From: Sclerodactyla briareus
Lineage: Eukaryota; Echinodermata; Holothuroidea; Dendrochirotida; Sclerodactylidae
Assembly: GCA_026419785.1 (NCBI GenBank)
Contig: JAODTK010002832.1
Coordinates: 62,001-126,000, forward strand
Direction: 5' to 3'
DNA length: 64,000 nt
Shown here: in pieces, positions 1-12,012 of the stretch
How the letters are laid out: each line of letters starts with the position of its first letter
How positions within the stretch are numbered: the stretch's first letter is position 1
The notes under the pieces: generated by a model
The model's input: only the letters and a program-made list of their open reading frames with translations
What the model was told of the DNA's origin: nothing
Database searches by the model: none
Program-made: the position numbers and the translations under genes

Positions 1-1074
1 CACAACAAACGCGCTAATGCAGCATATCAAGATCAGCGCAGAAAAAACAAGTAAATAAAAGATAATGAAGAAAAACAAAAAGATTATGCAGAACTTTATG
101 TTCACCACGGCCAAAGTGATCCAGGGGGGAGGTGAGCCGACTGCCTGACCAGGCAATAGATCCACCTCCTGGAGAGGAGAGTTTCCAGGTCAATTCAGTC
201 GACTCGTACCATTCTATCAACACAGGTAGCGAGTCGGTAGAAAGTTTTAAGAGGATATACAATACACCGTAAAAACAGCAGGACTGAAGGACTAAGGATT
301 GAAGGATTTAAGAAAAGCATAAATAGAAAGCCCAGATATCTTGACAAATACCCCCCCCTCCCCAAGAAAAAATTATATGCACAATTATTTATCTGCTAAC
401 GTCTGGGCGAACGTACGTGTACACAGGCTATGCTATGCACGTTAGTTGCATGGTCGTCGACTACTTCACAATATTGGTACAGTACTGCATGTGTTGACAT
501 GCACTAGATGCAAGGGCAGACTTTTGATTCACTGTTACGATAAAAACTGAGGTCTTTTACGTCATTGCAAACACCGTTAGGAATGTCCGAAAAATATATA
601 GAAAAAACAAGTAGGAAACATACCTATTGCTGGCGAGTTCCCCTTTAAATATGGGAAGCGTTCAGCATCATTCATTAATCAGTTACTCTGTGTCAACCAT
701 TTGTTGTGTGATTTTTTTTTCTTCAAGCTATGGTAGGCCATGTGGAGTGTACCGTAAGGCCTATCTATATATAGCGACCTTTTTAAGGTGCCAGATTTTC
801 CCCACTCCGTAGTTCATGACGAACAAACACGTATACAATGCTAGTAGGCCCAATTTTGGAGCCTTTGGTTTGTCACTATGGCCAAATGCGGGAATTGAAT
901 CAAGGATGCTGGCCCGAATCTAGAACACATCTGTTTCAACTATTTGAATCAACACCGGTGTACAACGTCTACGTGAAACAGGTGACAAGAGTGGGTTTTT
1001 TGTGTGAACCAATGAATGCATTAGTCACTGGGTCATGGGGGAAAAAAGGGGTTCTGACACACGCCCCTTCCCGA
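1..1074. other. Unassigned stretch at window start
   Basis: No coding similarity is visible on either strand. A nested hairpin at 128-169 has outer arms GGAGGTG and CACCTCC and an inner stem TGCCTG/AGGCA around three bases, a form common in repeat elements. The rest is AT-rich single-copy-looking sequence. A methionine-started open frame at 838-1131 is explained at its 3' end by the LINE that follows. Confidence 0.4.
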
Positions 1075-1975
1075 TATCCCGACATCTTGCGAGCTGTTGA
1101 TTCAGCATGCTATGTAATTCTGTCTGCTTGACCTCTCTCGGCGGCCTTCGACACAGTCGATCACCAGACTCTACTCGATCGGTTACGGGATCGCTTACGA
1201 GAATGCTCCCATCGTGGTGTGAAAGTTACCTCCGTGGTCGTCGGCAATGATTGCCATTGCAAGACTGCGTATCTGAAACATATCCAATGGATTGCTCCGT
1301 GCTCCAAGGTTCCGTTCTAGGACCTTCATGTCCTATCTATGTATCACACACCAATTCGAGATCACTGAATAGAGTCTCACGGCGTTCAGGGCAATGATGT
1401 ATGCAAACGATCCCCAGTTGTAGCTTACTTTAGCGGACTCGCTCGTGAGGATCAACTTTACGCGACTTGAAACTGTCTTTGGCAGTGTGAAACAATGGCA
1501 TTAACACCTCCATCAAGTTTAATGCTGAATGAACACCAACGGAAGTTATTCACATGTCTTCGCGTTTTATAAAGAATCCGTAGCTCATCTTCCGCTATTC
1601 AAGTCGGTGACCAGAAAGTTGATTGTTGTTTTCCTGACGGACGGAATCTCGGCGTCGTCAGTTGTTGGAACATACATTTGCTCCAACACAGGTGAAAAGA
1701 GTCTTGCGATATCAAAGATAGATCTATAAGAAAATATCTGATCGGCGGCCGACTGGCTGACCTACTTTTACACGCCTCCGTTACATCAAATCCCGATGCC
1801 AATAACAATTTTCTTCTCTATGCAATGGCCCCTAAACTCTGCCATTGCTAGGCTATAGTGTGCAGAATATGGTCGACGGCGTTGTCCTGGGAGTTAGTGG
1901 CAGGAATGTGGAACACAAATTCCCGCGGAAGAACGAGCTTCGTTGGCTTCTAGTGAAAACGCTTGTGGTATGAAG
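1075..1975 (+). pseudogene. Decayed LINE reverse transcriptase fragment (L2/CR1-like)
   Basis: Across several frames the plus strand reads the conserved blocks of a non-LTR retrotransposon reverse transcriptase in the correct order. These are a DILRAVDS block just before the catalytic core, AAFDTVDHQTLLDRLRDRL near 1142-1200, GSVLGP near 1308-1325, and a degraded catalytic loop reading YAND instead of YADD near 1399. After these come a TEVIHMSSRF segment near 1538-1568 and a VQNMV...ELRWL thumb segment near 1860-1955. Frameshifts and in-frame stops separate the blocks, and the catalytic loop has lost an aspartate, so it cannot encode an active enzyme. Both ends are truncated. The block order and wording fit the L2/CR1 group; the exact clade is inference. 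Confidence 0.8.
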
Positions 1976-1984
1976 TTTAATGTT

Positions 1985-4140
1985 ACTACAAGTATCACTC
2001 CCGCCGTCTTGCTCCCTGTTTTACCTCAGCGGTGATCTTTCTCACTGCCTACATTTCGGGGGGCTCGCTTTCGTTCACATCTCACGTTGGCGTCATTTGT
2101 TTGCGGCTTTGGGGGTGGGGAAGACTGGTAGAGCAATACTGAGCGGAGCGCCACCGATTTTTTTAAGACCCTCCAAATAGCCGGGAAAGGCACATGCGGG
2201 TGGTTTTGGAGCTGCATTCAACACCGGATTCGAACTAATTGTATCTCAATGTCTGTCAATATTCCTAATTATGAGAAATAGTCTATCTCTAGAATTCAAT
2301 ACCTATCCGATGATTCGAGATGATACCAGGAATCATACTACGCATGCATTCCCTTCATTCATTCCAACTTCCTCTTCATTCATTCTAAAAGTTCATATTA
2401 GCCCTTTTAATTGCAAGTTACATTTGGCCATTAGCCATGGGACTACATTCCCCAACTCGTCGTAATTTGAATTTGAAATCATAGTACAAGGTACACCGCA
2501 CGATTTGTTAAAACTGTGACATCGTCTTTAATAATCAGTGCGGGAGATTTGTGTGAATATTGGGGAAAGATGTGGGCCAGCTACCTTCTAAGCCGATCGC
2601 CACCATAGGTTGCCTGTAGCATTTAAGAAAAGTTTCGTTTTAAACGACCCTCCGATTGCAAGGAACGGACTTCTCGGGCTTATTGGAGTGATCACACCAC
2701 TGCAATTGACAATGACTTTCCAAAAAAATGATCGATGTTATTTCTTACAATTTTCCATCGGCGCCTTCATTCCTACCAAACCTCTCATTTTTAGAGGTAT
2801 TCCGCTGCCGATAGAGACCGCCTTCCAGTTGGTTTAGGGGTTGCCCGTGCCCGCATTTTGGGGGAATTGCTTGAAAATCACTGTCGTGGAAAATTTGTGC
2901 ATTTTTCGGGCCCTGTGATTTAAAAATCGTCCCGTCAGCAGAAATTTGGTTATTCCACGATTGTTCCCCGTTCAATTTATTTTCCAAATATTACATATCT
3001 CAGAAATTGTATTTGGGCCCGCCTTGCACTATTGTAGTGTCCCGACGTCACCCACGTAAACCTTACTGCTGTGCCGATCCCTGCCCAGTGTTTTCGGCAT
3101 ATTGCTTCATCAACAAGACATGTGCAGGGGGGGTGGGGGCGGGGTTAAATCACCGACGTTTTTATTTAAATCCCCGTCAGAAATAGCCCCTTTGTGGACC
3201 TCGTTTAGAGACAGCACTTAAATTATTATGTCTGTGAATTTGACCTCCGTGACTTTGACATGCTCTACCTGTGTCAGTCAGGATCAACTGTATCGCCCAT
3301 TTCCAAGTTTATTAAATACCAAAGTTAGAAAAATTGCATACTTATGGTCAAATTCGACCTCCCGTACTATGAAAAAAGACACAGACTTATTATCTATCAC
3401 TGTCATTTTTTTCGGGACAAACTTTTGACCCCACTCATCAAGTTTTGTTTAAATCACACTAATTTTTGAAAAAAAGCAAAGAAGAAAATTGACCTCCAGT
3501 GAACTTGAAATTACCGTCAGGGTTTACAAGGACGCAACTTTTGCCTTTATAGTTGCGGCACATTCGAGATTTCATGGTGTACCAATTTTCGTGTCAATCG
3601 GCTAAAGTTTTGGAGAGTTATTGGCGCTAAACGGCTAATCCCTGCGCGGGCGGAGACGGAGACTGGCCGCGGGCTACACCCCCGAAACGCATAATATCCC
3701 CGGAAACTTCCAGTGTGCAGGGATACAATTAGACACATACACAGCACGCAGGCTGGCAAAGCCCGTCTGTTTTGCAGTAAGGATTATAAGTAGACTATCT
3801 CTAACCAATGATTCTTTGCCAATGTTAGGAAAATGCCAGTTGGATCCCATCAGGGGGGGAGCATTATAGTGTCTCAACCAAATTCTCCTTGTAGCCGTTC
3901 CAATATGTTCACCGCATTGTATGGAGAAGAAGCCGTAATTTGCGACGAAGTGCTGCGTTGTGCATGGGCCCCTACTATGTTACACATGCAACGGAAAGCA
4001 GAGCAGAAGAACAATGGTGGCGCAGTGCTGAATGTGATGCCGGATAATTCCAGCTGACGTTTATCCGGCACCACAGCTTAGATTTCTGCAGTGCGCCACA
4101 TTTCGTAGTCCGTCAACTCGGTACAAGAGGGCTCTGTCGA
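1985..4140. repeat. Large dispersed repeat, copy A (interrupted)
   Basis: This stretch matches, in the same order, several pieces elsewhere in the window: about 45000-45780, 49080-49330, 50270-51300 and 55130-55500. Shared landmarks are GAGCGGAGCGCCACC (2141 here), a phrase ending in AGTTACATTT (also near 45380), and the segment around 2870-3110 that matches 50770-50990. The part from 3735 to 4000 matches 51010-51260, so copy A is split by a 610 bp insertion at 3121-3730. No transposase coding could be read. It is probably a non-autonomous or decayed DNA transposon. Confidence 0.6.
3121..3730. mobile_element. Small inverted-repeat element M1 (ATATCCCC family), nested
   Basis: The element opens with TGTGCAGGG followed by a GCGGG..TTAAATCACCGACG stretch. 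It closes with a hairpin around ATAATATCCCC and a GGGATACAAT end. Similar openings and endings occur at 20455-21315 and 33671-34212, and the 3' half also matches 42820-43275. Flanks are AGACA at 3116-3120 and AGACA at 3731-3735, a probable target-site duplication. The related uninterrupted copy near 51003 has a single AGAC at the matching point. There is no coding capacity, so it looks like a MITE-type element that inserted into an older repeat. Confidence 0.6.
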
Positions 4141-4236
4141 TTCAACAGAATAACGCAATAATGGTGGCGCCGTGCGACTGTATGCCGAATGAAAGGCAGC
4201 CTCCCCCTCCTCTCTCTGTGCTGTGGGTGCGTGCGT

Positions 4237-4368
4237 GCACTGCGTGCCTGTGGTGTGTGTGCGTGTGTATGTTTTGTTGGTGTGTGTTCTGTGTGTGTGG
4301 TGTGTTTGTTGGTGTGGTGTGGTGTGTGGTGTGGTGTGTTGTTGTGTGTGGTGTGTGTGATACCACTG
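4237..4368. repeat. GT-rich microsatellite
   Basis: An imperfect GT/TGGTG/TGTGTG tract of about 130 bp. It opens long frames of Val/Cys/Gly on one strand and Thr/His on the other; these are low-complexity artefacts and not genes. Confidence 0.85.
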
Positions 4369-5019
4369 TCAGCACAATATAAGACCAGCCTTTTAAACAC
4401 TGATCAATTCCGGTGATAAATTCGCATGTTTCGACATTGACATCTTGGCACTTGAAACTGACATCATCATATGAAATATCGTAAACGAGTTCTGTTCGCC
4501 CGTTTTGGCTATCACGAGACCCAACTTCGTGTACCCACTCAATTGTATGTGCTTTGTATTAGACATGTCCTCATCCAACTTTTGTCGTATTGTTTTCAAT
4601 TCTGTAGTGTACCAAGCTTTTGGATATTACATATACCATCTGACATGTATTGTGTTTGTTCATTACTAGCATAAGCAATAACAACCCCTGCCATTTCGGG
4701 AAAGTGGTGATTATAGACACAATTAGCCAGAAGGTTTTTCTTTTCGCATGTGATTAATGACCAAAGGAGGGGACGTGTTACTTGAAACTCAACTGGGGGG
4801 TAAGGTAATTACTCTGCTACTTGCCTGTTTAGATTAAAAATTCGGATTTTAGGTGATCTCGAAAGTCTTCTTCTAGTACAGAAGTTGGAAATTTGGCAAG
4901 GAATCACTACGCAAAGTGCGTTCTTGTTTTTGCCTGTTTCGTGGTCAGTCTATGTCGTTCACTTCTGTACATCGCTCTCTTTTATATTGTATTGAACTTT
5001 CATTAAACACATTTTTTTT

Positions 5020-5948
5020 TATTCCTTGCCGAAGGCAAAAGGAATCTATGCAGTCATGTCTGTACGTATGTGTGTGTTCGTGCCATGTGACACCCCTTGT
5101 CAGCGCGATATCTAACGCAAACGGGTATCGGGTTAAAATACGCACAGGAGTTGCTCATGTAGAGAGGCTGAACCCTATTTATTTTAGTGCCAGTTCAAGG
5201 TCATTCAAGGTCACGACAGGGCAAAGTTGAAAAACCTTGTCAGCACGATATCTATAAAGGGCAAGTATCTATTGAGTTCATATTAGGTTATGTGGCTTCC
5301 CACCTAGCGAGGCTGAACCTAATTTTTTTTGGTGTCGGGTCATGGTTGTTGAAGGGCACCATAGGTCATTCTTATATCTTGTCAACGAAACATTTCAGAG
5401 AATAGTTCGTAATGGAAAGTTTTGTCCGTCTTGGTGAACTACATCTGGTTAACTACTTTGACCTTTTAACTGCAAACGTAAGTGGTAGAAGATAAATATC
5501 ATTTGTGCGCAATAAATTGGCATAAGTTTAGCGAAATCCGAACCTTTGTTGAAATTTCGTGAATCCTGGTGGGTATGATTTACCTTCAGTCCTGAAAACT
5601 TTTAGCATAGATTTGAGTCCTGGAGGTCATTCAGTGTGCTAATTTTGTATTATTTTTCTTCTTCTTTTTATTTGTGCGCTATAGGTCCAAAAATACAAAA
5701 TAATACAGACAAATAAATATGTAACGAAAGAAACAAAGACAGATTGAACAATAGAGTCACAAGAGCAACACCCATTAGGCCAAACAAATGGCCCATTTAT
5801 AGACAAAGTTAGTTGATTTTCATAAAACGGATTGGGCATGTCAACATTATAGTCCAAATAATTTAAATTCAGGTAACTGTAAGGTCATTCAACTTGTCTA
5901 ATTTGATTAATTTAGCAGAGATTCCTTCTGCCTGGCGAGGAATCAACT
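5020..5948. mobile_element. Element with ~28 bp terminal inverted repeats
   Basis: The left end reads ATTCCTTGCCGAAGGCA then AAGGAATCTATGC. The right end at 5921-5948, read in reverse complement, is ATTCCTCGCCAGGCA then GAAGGAATCTCTGC. These arms are nearly identical over about 28 bp, and each contains its own short palindrome. Inside, a ~140 bp unit is repeated (5098-5240 and 5238-5400) with the phrase CTTGTCAGCACGATATCT, which also occurs near 43510. No transposase is encoded, so this is probably a non-autonomous DNA transposon. Confidence 0.55.
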
Positions 5949-6777
5949 GAAGCCCAAACCGCACTAATGTTACAAATAGCTAATGGCAGCAAGAACCACC
6001 ATAATATGTATCCAACTAGTGGATCAATAAATTAGGCTTATATCCATCATTTCTTACCACTATCAGTGAAAGTTCTGATATCAACCTAGGAAGTTCTCCA
6101 CTCATTCATGGATGGCATCTAGCCACATACACCCGCCAGTTACGAACAAAATGGATCCTCATGGGAAAGTACGAAGCGCCCGGGATCGCCCATTCATCTG
6201 ACAGTCAAAATTCCTGGATTACCTGCGAATTTGTGCTAGCCACAGGCTACATAGTGTTCCTGGTGGCCCCAATCCATCGGGCCCCAAGAGCATACTAACA
6301 GGACATGAACGTCTCCTGGGAGGTGTGCCATATACCCAAGGAAACCGTTGCCAGTCACAAATCCACCAACAAACTCCACCCTCCCCACCTCGAGAACCCT
6401 GCCTGACATTAATTACACGGTCCTGCCAGTGATAGGCAAGGATGTGGCTATAGTCACCGAGGCAAGATACCAGGGGCACCCCCCCCCCCACCTCCCCCAC
6501 TTACCACACCACTTTTAGTCATCCACTGGTAGTCGTCGAGGAAAGAGCCATCTTATTTTTTTATTTTTTATCAAAGAATCATTTCGAAAGTGTTCAGGAG
6601 CAAAAATTGGGAATGCCATGTGTCACTAATCTGCCCGAGTCCTTGTTATAGTGTGAATGACAATCCTCACAAATGGTATTCATCAATTTATTTCTCCGAA
6701 TTTATGCTTCCCTCACAGGAAGGCTCGCAAAACAGCGACTTCAACAGTCCATTCCTATGATCAAGGCGATCGCCCGG

Positions 6778-7661
6778 TGTCTCGCCTGGTTGCGCGATCA
6801 AGGGTATACCTTCTATTAGTAACATGTGTGTGCTTTCAGATTTTGTTATTAGCGTTTAACAGAAACAGCATACTAAATCGTGACCAATTTGTGGAAATGT
6901 GACTAAGATTGTCTAAATTATGCAAATTAGACACAATATTCCACTCCCAATGACCCATTTTCTCATTCCAAATCTCAGGACCAATGGTGGACCACACTAC
7001 ATTTCATACTAAACAAACTTGTACGTTGCATGAAAGAAGCAATTATACAAACGCATGACCCCAGTGACTCGAGTCAATGTAACAGTTGGGGGACTAAAGG
7101 TACACCATATCAGACACGTTGAATACCTAGAGAGTCCATGATAAAAATTTCGGAACTGAAGGTAGAACATACCCACGGTTTCATGAAAATCCAAGCAACT
7201 TCAAGATTTCGCATAAATTATGCAAATTGGGTAAGTTGAATGACTCATTGGGCCCGAAATCTGTGTTAAAAGTTGGGGACTGAAAGTAGACCATATTCAC
7301 AGTTTCGTGAGAATCCGACAAACTTGAAAATTCCGCATGAATTATGACTTAATTTGCATATTTTACGCTGAAAATCTAAAATCAGTGCATCTAACTCATA
7401 TCAGCGTCTATGTGCCAAACTGAGTGACCATAGCACCTACAGTTCATTCCGTATGCTTGCTAACGAGCCTTAGGCAATCATACATGAAATAGGTCGTGTT
7501 CACCCAACCGCGATACTATACAAATTTGATCAAAATCGGCCTTACCGTTTCCAGAAAATCCCGCTAACGAGGAAGTGGGACACACACACACACATACAGA
7601 CACACACACGACAGACAAAGTGATCGCTAAGTCTCTTCCTGAACTGTGTTCAGGCGAGACA
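6778..7661. mobile_element. TIR element, TGTCTCGCCTG family, copy 1
   Basis: It starts TGTCTCGCCTG (6778-6788) and ends CAGGCGAGACA (7651-7661), exact 11 bp inverted termini. The sequence just outside the start, GGCGATCGCC, is shared with copy 2 and may belong to the element. The interior has repeated ~130 bp segments with ATGCAAATTAG and CATAAATTATGCAAATT, plus a short CA microsatellite near 7578-7610. There is no open frame of use. Other members are at 7853-9195, 24669-25010, a 3' part at 19140-19638 and a 5' part near 15550-15630. Confidence 0.65.
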
Positions 7662-7852
7662 AAAAGTGACATTTGATTTAGCATTATAATGACTCATACC
7701 AGTAAGATAACTGACACACGCCAACAAGAAAGCAATAGGGGTTGTAGCTTCCCTGTGGTACCACCCAGAAAGCCAAAAGGCTTAGTGATTCCTTGACTCT
7801 TTCTGATAACCTATACCCCGACACAAGGACAAACAAGGCGATCGCCAAAAAT

Positions 7853-9195
7853 TATCTCGCCTGGTTGCGCGATCGTGGTTTCTATTAGTCACTACACTAC
7901 CAACAACCAACTAGTTCATGCAGACCATCGTTCAGGTCAAACGAACACACATATTTTCACAATAACACATATGAATTCCTAATATAAACTACCAATAAGT
8001 TTGACTCTGATTACAAAAGTCCCTTAATTGCCTTTTCTTTCTTCTGCCCCCCCCTGATCTTTTCTCCATACATACCCATTTGAATAGATCTATCGCTCAG
8101 TCAACTCACTCCTTTGACCCAAAATCCAACTTGAAATGTTCTAAATCCCATTAGCAGCCCGGGCTTTTTGCCTTTTAAATCATTTCCTTCATTATTCATT
8201 GCCTTTTATTTTCCAAGTAGCCAGGAATTGACACCATGCAGGCAGCAACCCCCTCCCCCGCCTACTCCCACACACAACAAACCTATTTCACAAGTGAACA
8301 GTCAAAGATGTCCCAAAAATAATCTTTCAGAAACCTCCACATTGTCCCAGTCCCCAGGCAAGAAGAAGAGGAAGAAAAATGTTACAGATTTTTGAAGGTA
8401 TATTCAACCTAAATCAAATAAGTTGGGTAAGAGAGGGTTTGCTTGTGGGCCAGCTTATAACGCACAGGAGCTGTGGTTTACTGGTTCCTCAGTGCTTTAT
8501 CTAACAGAAGCTATTATATGATGGATTCAATCAATTCCTGAAATCAAAACCATCGGATCAAAAAATTTAACGGACCATCCTACTGAGTGGGCGAAATTCT
8601 TACCAAGTTGGAATTGGAATATATATTATGCAAATTAGGCATATACAATGACCTCTACTGACCCCAGCTGTACCTAATGATCAGGATCAGAGGTGGGTCG
8701 CATCTACCAAGTTTTGTGGAAATCCAAGTACTTTCAAAATGGCATAAATTATGCAAATTAAACACATTAAATGCTGTACCTAATGATCAGGATCAGAGGG
8801 TGGATCGCATCTACCAAGTTTTGTGGAAATCCAACGTACTTTCAAAAATTGCATAAATTATGCAAATTAAACACATTAAATGACCTCCGATGACCCCGAC
8901 TTCACTTTTGAATTTCTCGGGACCACATCCACCAAGTTTTGTGAGAATACGACACAACTGAAAAATTCGCAAAATTATGCAGAGAGAACACTTAATCAGC
9001 CAATTTTAGGCTGAAAATACTAATTCAGGTCATCTACCTGTCAGACATGGTCACCTACATGAATAAACTACATCACTGTACCCATATTGGTTGTGCGAAT
9101 CCTGATAACCGAGCTCAAAACAATAATTATATCATACACACACACATGCAATAGTGACCACTATGTCTCTTCCTGAATTATTATCAGGCGAGACA
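7853..9195. mobile_element. TIR element, TGTCTCGCCTG family, copy 2
   Basis: It starts TATCTCGCCTG, with one mismatch to copy 1, and ends CAGGCGAGACA at 9185-9195. Upstream GGCGATCGCC (7837-7846) is the same as upstream of copy 1. The interior repeats a ~100 bp segment with CATAAATTATGCAAATTAAA, clearly duplicated at about 8700-8780 and 8800-8880. It is about 1.34 kb against 0.88 kb for copy 1, so the family varies in internal repeat number. Confidence 0.6.
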
Positions 9196-9219
9196 AAAAG
9201 AGAGATTGTACCGGGTCAT

Positions 9220-9760
9220 TATGGGCAACATAACATCGGACAAATTCCCAACCAACCAATAGAGTTCCTATATTAGCGATAAGAAAGCTACACACTAAAT
9301 TTTCAAGATTTCAGACTACCTATGATGACCTCAGACCTGACCCCAAAACAACAGGGTTCTGGGAACATACATACCAAATTGAGCTTCATCCTCCAGGGGG
9401 AGTCGCGTTAGCATGTTTACAAATTGTCCCAACAAATATAACTTTTCACAAATATCTATTTTTGACCAAAGCACCTGATTGACCTGAACCAAACAATTAG
9501 GGTTCCTGCACTTCCCAGAAAGCTATACACGATCCAACCTGATTAAGACCAACCATTCTGGACGTTCGTCTTAAAAAACCAAGGTTTTTCACACTTCTGA
9601 CCTGACCCCAAAACAATAGGGTTGATGATTACATGGGGGAACACAGATACAAATTTATGAGCTTCATCCATCCAGGTGGGGTCCAGTTACCGTTGTTCAA
9701 GCCAAATTAGCAAAAATATTGTCTTTTCACAAATTTCCTTTTTTGACCATAATTCAACCC
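9220..9760. repeat. Dispersed ~250 bp repeat, also at 61.6-62.5 kb
   Basis: Two diverged units here share the phrases CCTGACCCCAAAACAA, AACACAGATACAAATTT and GAGCTTCATCCATCCAGG. The same phrases recur several times at about 61610-62480. No coding sequence is visible. Confidence 0.55.
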
Positions 9761-9784
9761 CAACTGTGGAACAATGCCCCCCCT

Positions 9785-9802
9785 CCCCCCCCCCCCCCCC
9801 CC
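9785..9802. repeat. C18 homopolymer run
   Basis: Eighteen C in a row, preceded by a shorter C run after a single T. It is flanked by dispersed repeat sequence. Confidence 0.9.
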
Positions 9803-9959
9803 GGCCCAAACGGCCAATTTGGTGCAAAAACACGAATTGCCCAATTAGTAGAGCAATCTGTTGATATTGATATAAATCACTGAACAGAAGCGACCATGCA
9901 GAATAATTCTGGGGGAATGATGAAACTTCGAAGTTCAAGTCACCTCTGAATGGTCATCC

Positions 9960-11830
9960 CCCATTAATTTGAAAAGGGGAAAGCTTGCAGATATCATTTT
10001 CAAAATCTGTGAGTTCAGAGCTTCACCATGTGGCACTGAGTGGTAGGTTAATTTGTGTCCACCATGGCATGAATACAACTCCCATTTTTACTTGTATGTC
10101 AGATGAACCATGAAGGCTGGTTTTGTTAGTGGCATATCTGAAGTTCTCAACTAGGCTACTGCTATCATTGCAGTACAGGAAGGAGCTTTCTAATTTGTGT
10201 GATTCTTCAGCATGCCTGAGAATAACACTGCTGACACGTCGTACTCCAAGGCCGAAAGATTGGACTTTTCATCCTGAAGCTCAAACAATCTGGAGTCTAA
10301 TGAGGAAGCAAAGCCCATTGTTGTAAATCATATCGGGCCAAATTTAGTAAGACAATTGTAGTTGTAGACATTTGAACCCACGAGACGCTTGCCACTCCAA
10401 CAATATATATGTCCTGCTTTGGCAGCCCTTCTATCTTCTCATTCAGATAAGTGAGGAAAGTTAACAATAGGATCATTATCATGTTGATGGTGCTGAAGTT
10501 AAAATAAACAAAGAAATGCAAGGAAGACAAAAAAATCAATTACCCTCCTTTATGGCATTATTTATTTAAAACACCAAAATGACAAAAATTTGTACAACGT
10601 CACCAAAAGAAGAGTTCATTCAACAGTTAAACTCTCACAGAAGATTGAAAAGACAAATTCGTAGTAGATTGGCCATTGATACTCAAAAAGGACCATGGGC
10701 GCAGGGGAATAATGCGTTTGTGAAATGTAGCCTTTGCCAGTAGGTGTTTACTCTAGCACAAGTAATATATCGACAAAATTAAATCAAAGGCCTGGCAGTG
10801 AAGTTTACATATACAAAATTGTCCCATTTTTCAGCAGGTCTAATATTCACACTAAAATGCAATCCAATGGACAAACAATCTGTGGTTTCTTCATTTTTAC
10901 CCATCAATGATAAAGGCTGTATAAAAAAGCTGAACATAAAATTCACAGAATTCTCATAGAAATTTTGTACCTTTGTAAAGAGAATGCTGAGTCATAGAGT
11001 ATTGCACTTGATAGCTAGTAGGTGCTTCGGAAGCAAGGGGGTGGGGGTAGGATGAGGAATGAGTTATCTGAAGATGACACCATTTCAATCATTTCTGCTG
11101 CGTATGGTACTCTAGAACTTTTCATTCTTGAAACTGAGCATCACAGACTCCAACCAGGCAATCTGCAATGAAGGTGTGCTTAGGAATAAAATAATTGGAA
11201 TAATTTTGGTGAGTCTTTGACAACTGAACTGTTATGAGTAGAGTCTCTCATTCTGAAAATGGAGTGCATTTACATGCAATAAAAACATGGACGAAGTTTG
11301 TAGTACAGTGGACAGGAAAAATAAACTGGTAGTGGTGAGAAAGTTAGCCATTAAGGTTGCAGTACATGAGAGCCACAATACAAACGAGTCTCAGAACATT
11401 CAGCACATGCCTGTATGCCTCGTATGTGAATTAACAGGAACAAGAAATGGAGCGATGACGCACTGCCAGAAGTGCCAGCATTACGTATCTAAAACAAACG
11501 AGGAACTGAGAACTTGAAAAAAAAAAAATATAGTCACATGAATACCACCCCCAAAACATAATAGGAAATTTCCACACTCAAAAATTTAGGGAGAATAGGA
11601 GCCTCGGTTACCCCTTGTCATGCTGTACTTGCAGGGCAACAAAGGTTCTCTGGGACAACACAATTCAAGGCAAAACACCTGTTGATTCAGCACAGTACAG
11701 TACCCAATATAATGCTCCCCAAAACACCATTGAGGCAACATGTGGAAGTAAAAAGCAGAAGATAATGAAAACGGTACACGTAACTGAATCGCATTCAGAT
11801 ATAAAGAAAGAAATGCGAGAATGCTGGGTG
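9960..11830. other. Region downstream of the cathepsin gene, no supported gene
   Basis: No homology can be read on either strand. A plus-strand open frame at 11287-11517 has two CxxC pairs (CLVC, CQKC) 14 residues apart, but no other recognisable family feature. Short open frames at 10123-10326 and 11615-11839 also show nothing. Confidence 0.35.
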
Positions 11831-11854
11831 AAATGGTGAGTTATACAAAAGTTT

Positions 11855-11860
11855 TTTATT
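11855..11860 (-). promoter_or_regulatory. Candidate polyadenylation signal of the cathepsin gene
   Basis: AATAAA on the minus strand, about 52 nt past the predicted stop. This would give a very short 3' untranslated region. It is only a hexamer match in AT-rich sequence. Confidence 0.35.
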
Positions 11861-11911
11861 ACTTTATAGCGTACTCTTGTAAAGACCTAGTGTTATGAGG
11901 GCCTAACATGG

Positions 11912-12012
11912 TCACAGACGGCGGGTACTTGCATACGTTGCTATAAACGGCATCTGGTTGTCTTTTTTACTCGACATCAGAATATCCATCGTCTCCCCAG
12001 GTTTCGGCCCAG
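11912..12012 (-). CDS. CTSL: Cathepsin L-like exon 5: active-site Asn region and C terminus
   Basis: The acceptor reads a pyrimidine-rich stretch ending ATTTTCAG, then CTGGGCCGAAACCTGGGG. The first base completes the Ser codon split by the preceding intron, giving S-W-A-E-T-W-G-D-D-G-Y. This is the family's NSWGxxWGxxGY block with the first Gly changed to Ala. After one frameshift it continues ILMSSKKDNQ, then a short garbled stretch where the CGIA motif should be, then IATYAS and a C-terminal end close to the usual ASYPxV form. The stop is placed at 11914-11912; the last few codons are uncertain because a base appears to be missing in the SYP block. Confidence 0.8.

Noticed and set aside
3714..3722. 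TGTGCAGGG at both 3121 and 3714 as a 9 bp target duplication
   Set aside because: The left copy is part of the element's own opening, shared with related elements at 20455 and 33671; the AGACA pair fits the empty site better.
4113..4416. Open frames rich in Thr/His or Val/Cys
   Set aside because: GT microsatellite artefact.
11287..11517. Open frame with two CxxC pairs, possibly a piggyBac-type C-terminal zinc finger
   Set aside because: Only the Cys spacing is suggestive; no His/Cys continuation and no transposase core nearby. A profile search for the DDE_Tnp_1_7 zinc ribbon would decide.
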